A stretch of DNA of 64,000 nt from Chryseobacterium sp. MFBS3-17 (GCF_020687745.1 NZ_JAJEWK010000007.1:62001-126000); one strand, 5' to 3'; positions 18,181 through 26,267 are shown, numbered from the stretch's first letter. The notes: generated from the sequence alone by a model not told the origin. Made by a program: numbers and translations.

Positions 18181-18326
18181 ATTAAGCTATCTAATTTATT
18201 CGCTTTCACTTTTTCTTTACAAAGAGAATTCATAAAAACTTCTCATCTGATTTTTTTGGAGTTAGATTTTGTTTTGTCAAAAACCAGAAGTAGTATTTTT
18301 GTTACTGAATTTTCTAGGATACTATA

Positions 18327-18415
18327 AAATTGTAATCCATTTAAGTTTTTATTCTTAATAATGAACATAGTAAAATTAGTGAAATAAGATCAATAAGGTG
18401 CTTGGATTACAATTT
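18327..18415. repeat. Widely spaced 12-bp inverted repeat
   Basis: AAATTGTAATCC at 18327-18338 is exactly complementary to GGATTACAATTT at 18404-18415, with 65 bases between. It lies between the GHKL ATPase gene start and the prophage edge. It could be a regulator or recombinase site. Nothing else in the window matches it. Confidence 0.5.
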
Positions 18416-18459
18416 AATTGATCAACAAATAGATATAAATTTACGTCGCATTAAATTTA

Positions 18460-18733
18460 TTAAACGTTGTTTTTTACTTTAGCTTTTATAGGGGTTAAAA
18501 CTAATTGTAATAATAACACTAATCAAAAAAAGCCAAAAAAAGCCAATGTTTAAAGGCTTTTCGGACGTTTTTAGGCGTTTTGCATGCATGAAGCGAAATG
18601 TAAAAAAGCCACTGTATGCTACCATTTTGCTATCGTATTTAAATTCATTTTAAAACGGTTTACAACCGTATTTAAATCATTCTACAGGAAATCCCTGTAA
18701 TACTACTATTCAGAGCCTTTAAACGTTGTTTTT
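18460..18733 (+). repeat. 15-bp direct repeat pair at the prophage left end
   Basis: TTAAACGTTGTTTTT occurs exactly at 18460-18474 and 18719-18733. In Mu-like phages the end regions carry several transposase-binding sites, so these are candidate left-end sites. The second copy also forms the loop of a hairpin. Confidence 0.5.
18634..18677 (+). repeat. 11-bp direct repeat pair, candidate transposase sites
   Basis: CGTATTTAAAT occurs at 18634-18644 and again at 18667-18677, 33 bases apart (about three helical turns). The arrangement suits protein-binding sites at the phage left end. Confidence 0.45.
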
Positions 18734-18740
18734 AGGCTCT
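18712..18740. terminator. Hairpin downstream of the repressor gene
   Basis: AGAGCCT and AGGCTCT form a 7-bp stem around a 15-base loop. It lies about 300 bases after the stop of the minus-strand repressor gene and lacks a good T-run in that direction, so it may be a weak terminator or a protein site. Confidence 0.3.
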
Positions 18741-19037
18741 TTCTCTGTCCTGATTTCTACCTTTCTCTGATCCTGATTCTGATCCCTCAAAAGTACGCAA
18801 AAAGTACCGTTTTTCTTATTGGATTCCCGAATGGATTACCAAATGGATTACTAATTGACCACATTTACCCCCCCCTACAATCAGACATAATTTACAAAAA
18901 CGCTATTAAAACAGCAGAAAAATAAGGTGAAACGCTTGTTAATTACACAGTATTAGCCAGTACTATCAATATAATGACAGTGATTATCAGTGTGTTATAC
19001 TTAACCCAGTGTTTCCACCCGATAAAAGAGTTGTGTG

Positions 19038-19712
19038 CTACTTCAGTTTGGGATTACCGGATTCTTCAGCAACAGTTCTAATATCAGCCGATTGCTCGTT
19101 ATAAGATCTGATGCTTTTTCTCGCATCTACTTCATTGAGCCGGTCTTTTAGTTCCATGATATTCCGCAGGAGCTGATTATTCTCCAAAAGGATCTTATTG
19201 AACTGCTGCAAATCCACACCGGTCTGCTGTGGTTCCGGCTCTACTTTCAGGATTGGCTGCGCCTTCCCAAATATCAACCAGTCCAATGAAGCTGCGAACT
19301 TCTGACTTACATCAATACATTGCAGCAATGTAGGCAGCAGCTTGCCAAGCTCAATCTTACTGTACTGACTGTTGTTGATCTGCAGGATCTCTGCAAACTG
19401 CGTCCGATTATAGTGGTTTTCTTCCCGGATGATCCGAAACCGCTCACCTATGTCTGCGGCCGTGTGCCCCTCGCTGGTGATCCGGTTCGGGTTATCTCTG
19501 GTTCTGGGACCTTTTCCGCTTAACAGAAAGTCCGGCGACACATCTACGCACTTTGCGTACAATAAGTCAATGTCAAAGGTGTTCCGGGCGTGCCATGAAG
19601 ACAGTGTCTGGGGTTTTATATCCAGAAACCGTGCAAAATCGGCGTCTTTCTCTATGCCATAGTGCAATTTTATAGCATTAAGAATCAATGATTTATCTAT
19701 TTTTGTACTCAT
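19038..19712 (-). CDS. Phage repressor with two tandem HTH domains
   Basis: This 224-residue protein has two DNA-binding modules in a row. Residues 5-65 (KDADFARFLDIKPQTLSSW) match the CI-repressor N-terminal type with the usual VSPDFLLSGKGP end. Residues 80-145 (IREENHYNRTQFAEILQINN, then SQYSKIELGKLLPTL) are an XRE/Cro-type HTH. The remaining 70 residues form a coiled-coil-like tail. No LexA-type peptidase is present, so induction is unlikely to rely on RecA-driven self-cleavage. It is divergent from the small HTH gene and MuA, the place of the c repressor in Mu, and it should hold the early operon silent. Confidence 0.8.
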   Translation of the reverse strand: MSTKIDKSLILNAIKLHYGIEKDADFARFLDIKPQTLSSWHARNTFDIDLLYAKCVDVSPDFLLSGKGPRTRDNPNRITSEGHTAADIGERFRIIREENHYNRTQFAEILQINNSQYSKIELGKLLPTLLQCIDVSQKFAASLDWLIFGKAQPILKVEPEPQQTGVDLQQFNKILLENNQLLRNIMELKDRLNEVDARKSIRSYNEQSADIRTVAEESGNPKLK

Positions 19713-19751
19713 TATGCGTACATTTATATGGTTTTATCCGCAATTTGTTTA

Positions 19752-19759
19752 TATATTTG
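19752..19759 (+). promoter_or_regulatory. Candidate -7 element of the early promoter
   Basis: TATATTTG fits the Bacteroidota consensus TAnnTTTG and lies 27 bases before the small HTH gene. No good TTTG -33 element is seen at the expected distance, so the promoter would be weak or activator-dependent. Confidence 0.35.
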
Positions 19760-19785
19760 TTTCAGAATTTGAAACTAACAATACA

Positions 19786-19998
19786 ATGGACAAAGGAACA
19801 AAAAAATCTACAGCCTACAATAGCTATAACAAAAAAGCAATTGAAGCACTTGTAGTCAAGTATGGTCTGTCTGAATATTATATAAGGCAGTCAATTGCCG
19901 GCCGCCGGCTGGGTGTGGTTCCGGACAAGCTAAAAAAAGAATACAAAAGCATTTGCGACCAGCTGGAAGCAACAATTAATAACTTCAAAAATCAGTAA
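19786..19998 (+). CDS. Small HTH protein (Ner/Cro-position regulator)
   Basis: I start at MDKGTKK because the 24 codons upstream are hydrophobic and out of keeping with a DNA-binding protein, and would run into the repressor's own promoter. The 70-residue product has a helix-turn-helix-like core, ALVVKYGLSEYYIRQSIAGR, with a basic recognition helix. It is the first gene of the rightward operon, where Mu keeps ner, so it probably counteracts or fine-tunes the divergent repressor promoter. I do not recognise a named family. Confidence 0.6.
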   Translation: MDKGTKKSTAYNSYNKKAIEALVVKYGLSEYYIRQSIAGRRLGVVPDKLKKEYKSICDQLEATINNFKNQ

Positions 19999-20000
19999 TT

Positions 20001-20144
20001 ATGAAAAAGTTCAAGAAAGCAGTTCAGTTCATCTTCAACTACACTACAAGATCTGTAGTAGATGCGCAGACTCTCAGACATGAGACTGCTACCTATTTCC
20101 GTGTTTTTGGATTTGTTGTAAAAACGACTTACAAACCGGTGTAG
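20001..20144 (+). CDS. Small basic hypothetical protein (47 aa) before MuA
   Basis: A short ORF (MKKFKKAVQFIFNYTT...) with a basic N-terminus starts 2 bases after the previous stop and ends 2 bases before the MuA start. This tight packing supports it as a real gene of the early operon. No family is recognised. Confidence 0.5.
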   Translation: MKKFKKAVQFIFNYTTRSVVDAQTLRHETATYFRVFGFVVKTTYKPV

Positions 20145-20146
20145 AC

Positions 20147-22219
20147 ATGCCGCATCTTTGGAATAATTCAGAAAAAGTGGCCGTGGAGGTGTCGGAGCTG
20201 GTTCCGGACTTCTATAGTAGTCAGGCTTTTTTATCTAAGGAGATTTCGCGAAATCGTGAAAATCCTTATGGGATAAAATCGCTGCAGCGCGGCTGTCGTG
20301 GCCGCAGATTGCTGATTGACTTTGATACGCTGCCGAAAAACATTCAGGATGCACTGGGCGATCCGCGTCATGTAGAGCACGTTCTGCTGTATTGGTACAA
20401 GACCGAAGCTGTGGCTGTGGATTTCTATACCAATTTCCTGCGCCCGGACGGCATGCACCTTAATGCAGACGAGATCCAGCGATATGTGACTAATGCCAGC
20501 GTACTGATGGCTGTACTGCAGCTTCGGAAGAAGCATGTGGAAGAAAGGATTCGCGCCGGGCTGAAACTGACCGGTCTTAATAAGTTCCTGTCAGATGAAT
20601 GCAATTCGTTCAATGAGATTCTTCAGAAGAAATTCGGAGTGCAGCACAATCTGCCCGGCCATCATGTGAGATTCAAAAATGATGCGCTGGATCCGTTCGA
20701 GCAGTCCCTGAACTACGAAGGCACCGACTGGCCTTTCAACTTCATGGCCATCATTAAGGACATAGAGGGCAAACGCAAGAAGAATGCACTGATTGTAGAT
20801 GACCGCACAGAGGCTATTCTTACCGGTCTGTTCAAGACGCAGGCGCATAAGCCTACAGTTCTGGAGATTCACAGATCATACGAAGCGTTTTTGGCAGGAT
20901 ACATCCAGGTGTATAATGAGGATTCCGGTGAGGTGTACGAACCGAAGGAGTTTCCGAAGCTGTCTGAATCTACCGTGCGCAACTGGCTCACCAAGTGGGA
21001 AAACATGGCAGCTACTTACAAAGCAAGATCCGGAGACCGCCAGAAGTATATGACCAAGTTCAAACCATACCACCAGCTGGAGCGTCCTAAATTTGCAGGC
21101 TCTCTGATCTCTATAGATGACCGGAACCCGCCATTCAAGGATCTGGACGGAAACCGGATCTGGTTCTATAATGGTATTGACCTGGCAAGCGAGGTATTCA
21201 CAACTTTCGTATATGGCAAAACCAAGGAAGGAATCATTCTGGAGTTCTACCGCCAGATGGTTCGCAATTATACAGAATGGGGCATTAGTCTACCGGACGG
21301 ACTGGAAGCTGAATCTGCACTGAACAGCAGTTTTTCAGACACATTCCTTCAGGAGGGCCATATGTTCCAGAATGTGAGAATTGAAGCGAATAACGCCCGC
21401 GGAAAGCGGATTGAAAGATACTTCCGGACGCTGAGATATGAAGTAGAAAAGCAGCGTGAAGGCTGGCTGGCCAGACCGCATGCCAAGTCAGAAAGTAACC
21501 AGATGGGCGCGCAGAAGGTTCCGCAGCTGCCATACGAAGATATCGTAGCAGGCTGCATTCAGGATCTTTTCGACTGGAACAATTCGCCACACAGCAAGGA
21601 TCCATCTAAGACCCGCTGGGAGTATTTCCTGGAAAACCAACATCCGGAACTGAGACCTACCAACTGGAAATCCATTCTACCGCACCTGGGCTACAGACAG
21701 CCGTCTTCCTGTAATGCCGGATATGTGAACCTGCAGGGAAAAGCCAGAGCGCTGGCCATCAATGGTGAAATTGCTACCGGTGAGACCCTGATCCACGTCA
21801 TGAAGCAGATTGAAGGCAAGGAAGTGGAAATCTTCTGGCTGGATGATAACCGGGGCGGCGTACTGAAGGCACTGGCCTACTATGAAGGGCGGTTCGTCTG
21901 TGAGCTGATGGAGATGCCAGTGTACAACCGGGCCATCATAGAGCGCACACCGGAGCAGGAAGAAGCGCGCGAGCTTCAGAGCACCTACGAGAATACCGTG
22001 ACGTCGTTCATCCGTCGTCAGGAAAAGCAATTAGCCAATATTAACATTATTTCCCAACCGAAACCAGCGCCTAAGAATGGCTTCTACATCCCTGGCATGA
22101 GCCTGAACCGCTTCACGCCGGACACGGATGAGGCAGAGATCATAGAGCAGCCGGATGAAGATGAAGACTTCGCACCGGTGGCGCCAAATGTGAGCTGGCA
22201 GCAATCATTTTTCAAATAA
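20147..22219 (+). CDS. MuA-type DDE transposase
   Basis: This 690-residue protein has the MuA layout: an N-terminal HTH DNA-binding region (to about residue 60, with SLQRGCRGRRLLIDFDTLP), helical binding domains, an RNase H-like catalytic core (about 315-430) and a C-terminal domain that would contact MuB. The first catalytic Asp is Asp324 or Asp325 in LISIDDRNPPF, and the last Glu is Glu423 in NNARGKRIERYF. Between them the expected second Asp is not obvious: the corresponding segment reads DGLEAESALNSS (Glu387/Glu389). It cuts the phage ends and joins them to target DNA. The MuB gene follows after 20 bases. Confidence 0.93.
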   Translation: MPHLWNNSEKVAVEVSELVPDFYSSQAFLSKEISRNRENPYGIKSLQRGCRGRRLLIDFDTLPKNIQDALGDPRHVEHVLLYWYKTEAVAVDFYTNFLRPDGMHLNADEIQRYVTNASVLMAVLQLRKKHVEERIRAGLKLTGLNKFLSDECNSFNEILQKKFGVQHNLPGHHVRFKNDALDPFEQSLNYEGTDWPFNFMAIIKDIEGKRKKNALIVDDRTEAILTGLFKTQAHKPTVLEIHRSYEAFLAGYIQVYNEDSGEVYEPKEFPKLSESTVRNWLTKWENMAATYKARSGDRQKYMTKFKPYHQLERPKFAGSLISIDDRNPPFKDLDGNRIWFYNGIDLASEVFTTFVYGKTKEGIILEFYRQMVRNYTEWGISLPDGLEAESALNSSFSDTFLQEGHMFQNVRIEANNARGKRIERYFRTLRYEVEKQREGWLARPHAKSESNQMGAQKVPQLPYEDIVAGCIQDLFDWNNSPHSKDPSKTRWEYFLENQHPELRPTNWKSILPHLGYRQPSSCNAGYVNLQGKARALAINGEIATGETLIHVMKQIEGKEVEIFWLDDNRGGVLKALAYYEGRFVCELMEMPVYNRAIIERTPEQEEARELQSTYENTVTSFIRRQEKQLANINIISQPKPAPKNGFYIPGMSLNRFTPDTDEAEIIEQPDEDEDFAPVAPNVSWQQSFFK

Positions 22220-22239
22220 CCAACCAAAACCAACCAACT

Positions 22240-23118
22240 ATGCAATTATCAGAATCTTACAAAACAGAAGTACGTGCAGCCCTGCTGCAGCGCAGGCCGA
22301 ATTTCGGCGGCACAGATGCCCAGTTTGCAAAAATATACGGAATCAACGGATCTGTATTCAGCCGCCTGCAGAAGGGTGAGACAGAACGGATCATCTCTGA
22401 ATCCCAGTGGCTGCAGATAGGCCGTGAACTGGGAATCGGAACCCAGAAAAGCAACTGGAAAGCCGTGCGCACCAAGGTGTACACTGAGATAGAAAGCAGT
22501 ATTCAGTTCTGCCAGAAGTACGCCAGATCTGTGGTGTTGGTAGATGCCTGCGGAATCGGTAAAACCTTCAGTGCCCGCCACATTGTGAAGTCCCTGAAGA
22601 ATGCCTTCTACATAGACTGCAGTCAGGCGAAAAGTAAGCAACTGTTCATCCGTTATTTCGCTAAAACGCTGGGCATTGACAATAAAGGCAAGTATGTGGA
22701 CGTGAAGGAAAATCTAAAGTACTACATCAATCAGCTGGAGTCTCCGGTGTTCATCCTGGATGAAGTTGGAGATCTGGAATACACCGCTTTCCTGGAACTG
22801 AAAGAAATCTGGAACGCCAGTGATGGTCTCTGCGGATGGATGATGATGGGTGCAGATGGACTGCGTAACAAGATCCAGAAGGGCATTAACAATAAAAAAG
22901 TTGGTTTCGCCGAGATCTTCAGCCGATTCTCAGATGAATTTATTCAGCTGGTGCCAAATGGCACAGATGACAAGAAGGCGTTCTACCGGGAACTGCTCAC
23001 TCAGGTTGCCACGGCAAACCACACCGGCAATGATCCGGTGTCCAAACTGGTAAACCAGTGCCTGAAGAAAGAAGCCACCCTGCGCCACCTGGAGACTTTA
23101 ATTAAAATCTCTGCATAG
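22240..23118 (+). CDS. MuB-type AAA+ ATPase, transposition target selector
   Basis: This 292-residue protein carries an N-terminal HTH-like domain (residues 20-70, TDAQFAKIYGINGSVFSRLQ) and an AAA core. Its P-loop is DACGIGKTF with Lys108 and Thr109; the usual first Gly is replaced by Asp. Walker B is PVFILDEVGDLEY. The last 60 residues fit the MuB C-terminal domain. MuB forms ATP-dependent filaments on DNA, delivers target DNA to MuA and protects the phage genome from self-insertion. It lies directly downstream of MuA, as in Mu, and the next gene starts 2 bases after it. Confidence 0.9.
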   Translation: MQLSESYKTEVRAALLQRRPNFGGTDAQFAKIYGINGSVFSRLQKGETERIISESQWLQIGRELGIGTQKSNWKAVRTKVYTEIESSIQFCQKYARSVVLVDACGIGKTFSARHIVKSLKNAFYIDCSQAKSKQLFIRYFAKTLGIDNKGKYVDVKENLKYYINQLESPVFILDEVGDLEYTAFLELKEIWNASDGLCGWMMMGADGLRNKIQKGINNKKVGFAEIFSRFSDEFIQLVPNGTDDKKAFYRELLTQVATANHTGNDPVSKLVNQCLKKEATLRHLETLIKISA

Positions 23119-23120
23119 GT

Positions 23121-23747
23121 ATGAGGGCATATACTGTAAAAGGTATTCTGGAGCGCAAACTGAAGATCCTGGAGCTGGATGATATCTGGCTGCAGATCTT
23201 CGGAGAGCCGGAAAGATCGGGCAAGCTTTGGCTCATCTACGGCGAAGAGAAACAAGGGAAAACATGGTTTGCCATGCTGCTGGCGCACTACCTGTCACAG
23301 AAGGAGGCAGTGCTGTACATCTCTGCAGAAGAGGGTCTGGGAAAGACCTTTCAGGATGTAATCACCAGGGCAAATTTTGATTTGACGAATCGCAAGTTCA
23401 AAGCACACGCATACGTGCCTATGGCAGATCTGGAAGCCGCAATGGCAAAGCGTTACGCCCCTAAGATCGTGTTCTTTGATAATGTGACGGTTTACCTGGA
23501 AGAATTAAAAAACGGCGGTCTGCAGCGCTTGGTGCGCAATAATCCGGACAAACTGTTCATCTTCCTGGCACACGAGGATCGCGGTGAACCTTACACGGCA
23601 ACCGCTAAGATGATCAAACGGCTTGCAGACAGAATCATCAGGGTTCAGGGCCTTCTGGCTACCGTAGGCGGCAGAACCAAAGGCGGACAATACATGATAG
23701 ATCAGGAGAAAGCCATGATCATTCACGGCTCCGATATCGCAGAATAA
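23121..23747 (+). CDS. RecA/RAD55-like ATPase of the early operon
   Basis: This 208-residue protein has a P-loop GEEKQGKTW near residue 40 and a Walker B-like strand PKIVFFDNV near residue 120, the pattern of AAA_25/RepA-type RecA-fold ATPases. The segment VLYISAEEGLGKTF matches the part that senses nucleotide in such proteins. A role in phage DNA replication or helicase loading is inferred from the family. Its start is 2 bases after the MuB stop, so it is translated from the same transcript. Confidence 0.65.
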   Translation: MRAYTVKGILERKLKILELDDIWLQIFGEPERSGKLWLIYGEEKQGKTWFAMLLAHYLSQKEAVLYISAEEGLGKTFQDVITRANFDLTNRKFKAHAYVPMADLEAAMAKRYAPKIVFFDNVTVYLEELKNGGLQRLVRNNPDKLFIFLAHEDRGEPYTATAKMIKRLADRIIRVQGLLATVGGRTKGGQYMIDQEKAMIIHGSDIAE

Positions 23748-23766
23748 CAAAAATATACACACAACA

Positions 23767-24168
23767 ATGAAAACAATACCCGAACCTCCAAACAACCCCC
23801 AGCGTGCCTTACTGATGAAGGCTATGGGCTATAATGACTGGGGTTATGACAATCTGATACACCAGTTCTATGTAACCTGGTGCGAAGCCATCGCACAGAA
23901 GTTCTACCACAACAACCGGGATCTGATTAACAGTGAATCCCTGTACAGCTACTACTGCCGCCAGTGGCAAATCCTGGTAGAGTGTAAGATGGTGACAGAA
24001 TATGGCGGCTACATGCAGCAAGATATCCCGGATTCTCGCCCTGCTTACTACCGGTTCATCTATGAGCTGGCGCAGGAACTGGAAAGGTACTATCCGGCAT
24101 CACTCATTCGCCCGATTACCACACCGGCAAAGCCGAAAAACATGAAGTACGAAATACACCCTAATTAA
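23767..24168 (+). CDS. Hypothetical early phage protein (133 aa)
   Basis: The protein is rich in Tyr and Trp (GYNDWGYDNLIHQFYVTWCE) with no recognised domain. It is packed between the RecA-like ATPase and other small early genes, follows phage codon use and has no antisense competitor of comparable quality. Confidence 0.6.
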   Translation: MKTIPEPPNNPQRALLMKAMGYNDWGYDNLIHQFYVTWCEAIAQKFYHNNRDLINSESLYSYYCRQWQILVECKMVTEYGGYMQQDIPDSRPAYYRFIYELAQELERYYPASLIRPITTPAKPKNMKYEIHPN

Positions 24169-24176
24169 ATAAAATT

Positions 24177-24419
24177 ATGACAGAAGAATTGAAAGCGGAA
24201 GCAAGAGCCTTCCTGAAGAAAATGGCAGGTGCTAAAATCCATTGCTTATTCCTGGCCTTTGACAAGGATACGTTTCACAACATGCGGAACTGTGATCTTA
24301 CCGCTGCAGCCAAACTGATGGTGAACCAGATCGAAAGTTCAGAAGAGCAGCAGAAGGTATTTGTGAATGAACTGGAAGCACTAAGCCAGGAAGTCGCAGA
24401 TCAAGTTACAGAAAATTAA
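24177..24419 (+). CDS. Hypothetical early phage protein (80 aa)
   Basis: A small, mostly helical acidic protein (MTEELKAEARAFLKKMAGAK...). It starts 8 bases after the previous stop. The family is unknown. Collinearity and codon use support it as a gene. Confidence 0.55.
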   Translation: MTEELKAEARAFLKKMAGAKIHCLFLAFDKDTFHNMRNCDLTAAAKLMVNQIESSEEQQKVFVNELEALSQEVADQVTEN

Positions 24420-24437
24420 CCTCAAAAATCCACAACA

Positions 24438-24626
24438 ATGCCCATTGAGACGAAGATTAAAAGAATTCTGCCCGGAGCCAAAGTCCGGGTAGATTGCAGA
24501 ACAGAAGTGATTTCTGTAGCCATAGGCAGTCTGGATGCTGTAGAACTGAAAATGCTGCTGCGGCATGGCCTTACCGAAATCAAAAGATCCGGATCCGGAC
24601 TATCACTAAAATTCAAAACCAAGTAA
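24438..24626 (+). CDS. Hypothetical early phage protein (62 aa)
   Basis: A small basic protein (MPIETKIKRILPGAKVRVDC...) with alternating beta-strand-like segments. It ends 10 bases before the DUF3164 gene. The family is unknown. Confidence 0.5.
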   Translation: MPIETKIKRILPGAKVRVDCRTEVISVAIGSLDAVELKMLLRHGLTEIKRSGSGLSLKFKTK

Positions 24627-24636
24627 AATAAACAAA

Positions 24637-25344
24637 ATGAGTATTGACATTACCAAACTGAGCGCAGAAGAGCGCAAAGCCCTGCTGGCGCAGGCACGTG
24701 AACTGGAAAAAAAGGAAAAAGAACAGCGGTCCGCAGATCTTGCAGCCCTGGAAGCAATTGCCGCAGAAGTGGTTCCCGCTTCCTTTAGCAAACTGAAAGA
24801 ATCCAGTGAGGCTATGGCTGCCGCAAAAGCGCAGATCTTCACAGATTTTATGGAGTACCTGAAACTGAAGATTGAAACTATTGGCATTAAGAGCAACCAG
24901 CAGAGCCACACGGTGACCTTTGGGAACCACAGCATCAAACTGGGCTACCGAATTACAGACGGATATAAAGATGATGCCGGTTATGGTCTGGCTATGGTTC
25001 ACAAGTTTCTGGCCACTCTGGCGAAGGATGATAACAGCAAGAAGTTGCTGGCTACCATTTACCGCCTGCTGCAGAAAAACAGCAAAGGCGACCTGGACAG
25101 TAAGAAGGTACTGGAACTGCGGCAGATTGCGGACAAGCATTATCCGGAGACGGATTTTGCCAAGGGAATGGAAATCATACAGGCAAATTACAGCCCGAAG
25201 CTGAGCAAGTGGTTTATTGAGGCTTACTACACAGACGGAACCGGCATAGAGAAAAGCCTGCCGCTGTCCATTACCAGTGTAGATCTGCCGGCAGAGATAG
25301 ATCTTACCTTCTTATTACCACAACCGCAAGAAACTGAACAATGA
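24637..25344 (+). CDS. DUF3164-family protein
   Basis: This 235-residue protein has an N-terminal coiled coil (LSAEERKALLAQARELEKKE), a central FTDFMEYLKLKIETIGIK segment, and a C-terminal half with LELRQIADKHYPETDFAKGM. This layout matches DUF3164 proteins, found in the early region of many Mu-like phages. Their function is not established. The stop codon overlaps the start of a 33-codon ORF (ATGA), which points to coupled translation. Confidence 0.65.
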   Translation: MSIDITKLSAEERKALLAQARELEKKEKEQRSADLAALEAIAAEVVPASFSKLKESSEAMAAAKAQIFTDFMEYLKLKIETIGIKSNQQSHTVTFGNHSIKLGYRITDGYKDDAGYGLAMVHKFLATLAKDDNSKKLLATIYRLLQKNSKGDLDSKKVLELRQIADKHYPETDFAKGMEIIQANYSPKLSKWFIEAYYTDGTGIEKSLPLSITSVDLPAEIDLTFLLPQPQETEQ

Positions 25345-25442
25345 GCTGCGAAATAATACTTATCAGCACCGCTATGTTTGTCACCGGTGCATTTGTAGGC
25401 GGATTACTAATAGCTTGGATAGCCGACTGGATCGGAAAATAG
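25341..25442 (+). CDS. 33-aa single-span membrane peptide
   Basis: The ORF overlaps the DUF3164 stop codon by ATGA. Its product is almost entirely one transmembrane helix (ILISTAMFVTGAFVGGLLIA) followed by a short W-I-A-D-W tail. Similar tiny membrane proteins occur in phage early regions. The function is unknown. Confidence 0.5.
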   Translation: MSCEIILISTAMFVTGAFVGGLLIAWIADWIGK

Positions 25443-25455
25443 AAAAATCAAAATT

Positions 25456-25884
25456 ATGACCACAATTACACCTGATCAAATCATACAATTACAGACCATT
25501 TGCGCCGGTAAATTCCGCAGCCGCGAAGAAAGACTGGAAGCCCTGAGTGATCTGGCAGGCATGGAACTGCACAGCATAAAGGATCTGAGCAAGCTGCAGG
25601 CAGATGAACTGCTGTATTTCTTCAGAACCGGCCGGCTGGTAGATCATGCCGCGTGGGGCATGTTTGATAAGTACAACGCACAGCACAAGGCGGTGCTGTC
25701 TCTGTGTCACCAGCTGGGCTGGGTACAGGAAGAGAATCCGCAGTTTGTAGATCTGCACCGCCTGGGTGGCTGGCTGAAGAGCGAGCGCAGCCCGGTAAAG
25801 ATGCCGCTGAAGGATATGAATCGGGCGCAGCTCAGTAAGGTGATTTTCGCCTTACAAAATATCATTAAAACAACTTATAAGTAG
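25456..25884 (+). CDS. Mu gp16-like (DUF1018) early protein
   Basis: This 142-residue protein has two helical parts: residues 1-60 with a LSDLAGMELHSIKDLSKLQADEL pattern, and residues 75-140 with KAVLSLCHQLGWV, then a linker and LKDMNRAQLSKVIFALQNII. This matches the shape of the DUF1018/gp16 family of Mu-like phages, which sits between the early genes and the middle operon in Mu. The family is recognised from memory without alignment, so a general helical phage protein remains possible. Confidence 0.55.
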   Translation: MTTITPDQIIQLQTICAGKFRSREERLEALSDLAGMELHSIKDLSKLQADELLYFFRTGRLVDHAAWGMFDKYNAQHKAVLSLCHQLGWVQEENPQFVDLHRLGGWLKSERSPVKMPLKDMNRAQLSKVIFALQNIIKTTYK

Positions 25885-25904
25885 AATTATAAGTGACCTT
25901 GGTT

Positions 25905-25963
25905 GGTTTCCTCTGCAGGTTTCCTGTCACATGGCAGGGAACCGGACCAGAGGGGTGCAAACC
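25905..25963 (+). ncRNA. Nested-hairpin RNA element between early genes
   Basis: Three nested stems fit exactly: GGTTT (25905-25909) with AAACC (25959-25963), CCTCTG (25910-25915) with CAGAGG (25948-25953), and GGTTTCCTG (25918-25926) with CAGGGAACC (25935-25943), the last with one G-U pair and an 8-base loop. The stretch lies in a non-coding gap of about 107 bases and is unusually G+C-rich. It may be a leader element for the next gene, or a recombination site. Confidence 0.5.
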
Positions 25964-25991
25964 ACTTAAAATAAAAATCAAATAAAATACT

Positions 25992-26195
25992 ATGCCACTA
26001 CACAACAGAGATGTACGGAAGCTTCTGAAAGCAGGCTTCATCATCATTAGGGAAGACCTGCAGAACCTGGTCATAAAATGCAAAACCGTCACACAGCGGG
26101 ACTGGCACACTATGGAAAAGGGATTTGCCAGTAAAGCGGCCATGCGCCGCAGAATGGACGAAATGCTGAAGGATTCAAAAATTATAGAAGATTAA
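25992..26195 (+). CDS. Hypothetical small phage protein (67 aa)
   Basis: A basic protein (LHNRDVRKLLKAGFIIIREDLQ...) that ends just before the first attC-like hairpin. No family is recognised. Codon use is phage-like, unlike the AT-rich genes that follow. Confidence 0.55.
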   Translation: MPLHNRDVRKLLKAGFIIIREDLQNLVIKCKTVTQRDWHTMEKGFASKAAMRRRMDEMLKDSKIIED

Positions 26196-26267
26196 CGGTT
26201 ATTGGCTTTGCGATGGCGGTTTTATGCGGTGCAAAGTTTCAAAACCGCTATTGCAATACCGTGTTAT
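26193..26267. repeat. attC-like hairpin A
   Basis: The imperfect palindrome pairs GCGGTTTT (26216-26223) with AAAACCGC (26241-26248), TATTG with CAATA further out, and TAACGG with CCGTGTTA at the ends. Bulged bases and an end motif of TAAC/GTTAT type resemble integron attC sites. It marks the left border of the AT-rich cassette block. Confidence 0.45.

Larger units (their letters stand above)
18181..19037. other. Non-coding junction between island and prophage left end
   Basis: No convincing gene is present. The first 300 bases are AT-rich island DNA and hold a 12-bp inverted repeat (18327-18338 with 18404-18415). From about 18460 on, repeats accumulate: a 15-bp direct repeat, an 11-bp direct repeat, a tandem 10-mer (18525-18544), and short palindromes such as ACGGTT-TAC-AACCGT near 18655-18669. 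This is the expected position of the prophage left end and its transposase-binding sites. The last 250 bases, beyond the repressor 3' end, hold no assignable element except the hairpin at 18712-18740. Confidence 0.6.

Noticed and set aside
18240-18500. Possible tRNA-type attachment site at the island edge
   Set aside because: No tRNA cloverleaf could be drawn; the only structure is the 12-bp inverted repeat.
24613-25140. 175-codon minus-strand ORF
   Set aside because: It is antisense to the DUF3164 gene in a tightly packed plus-strand operon.
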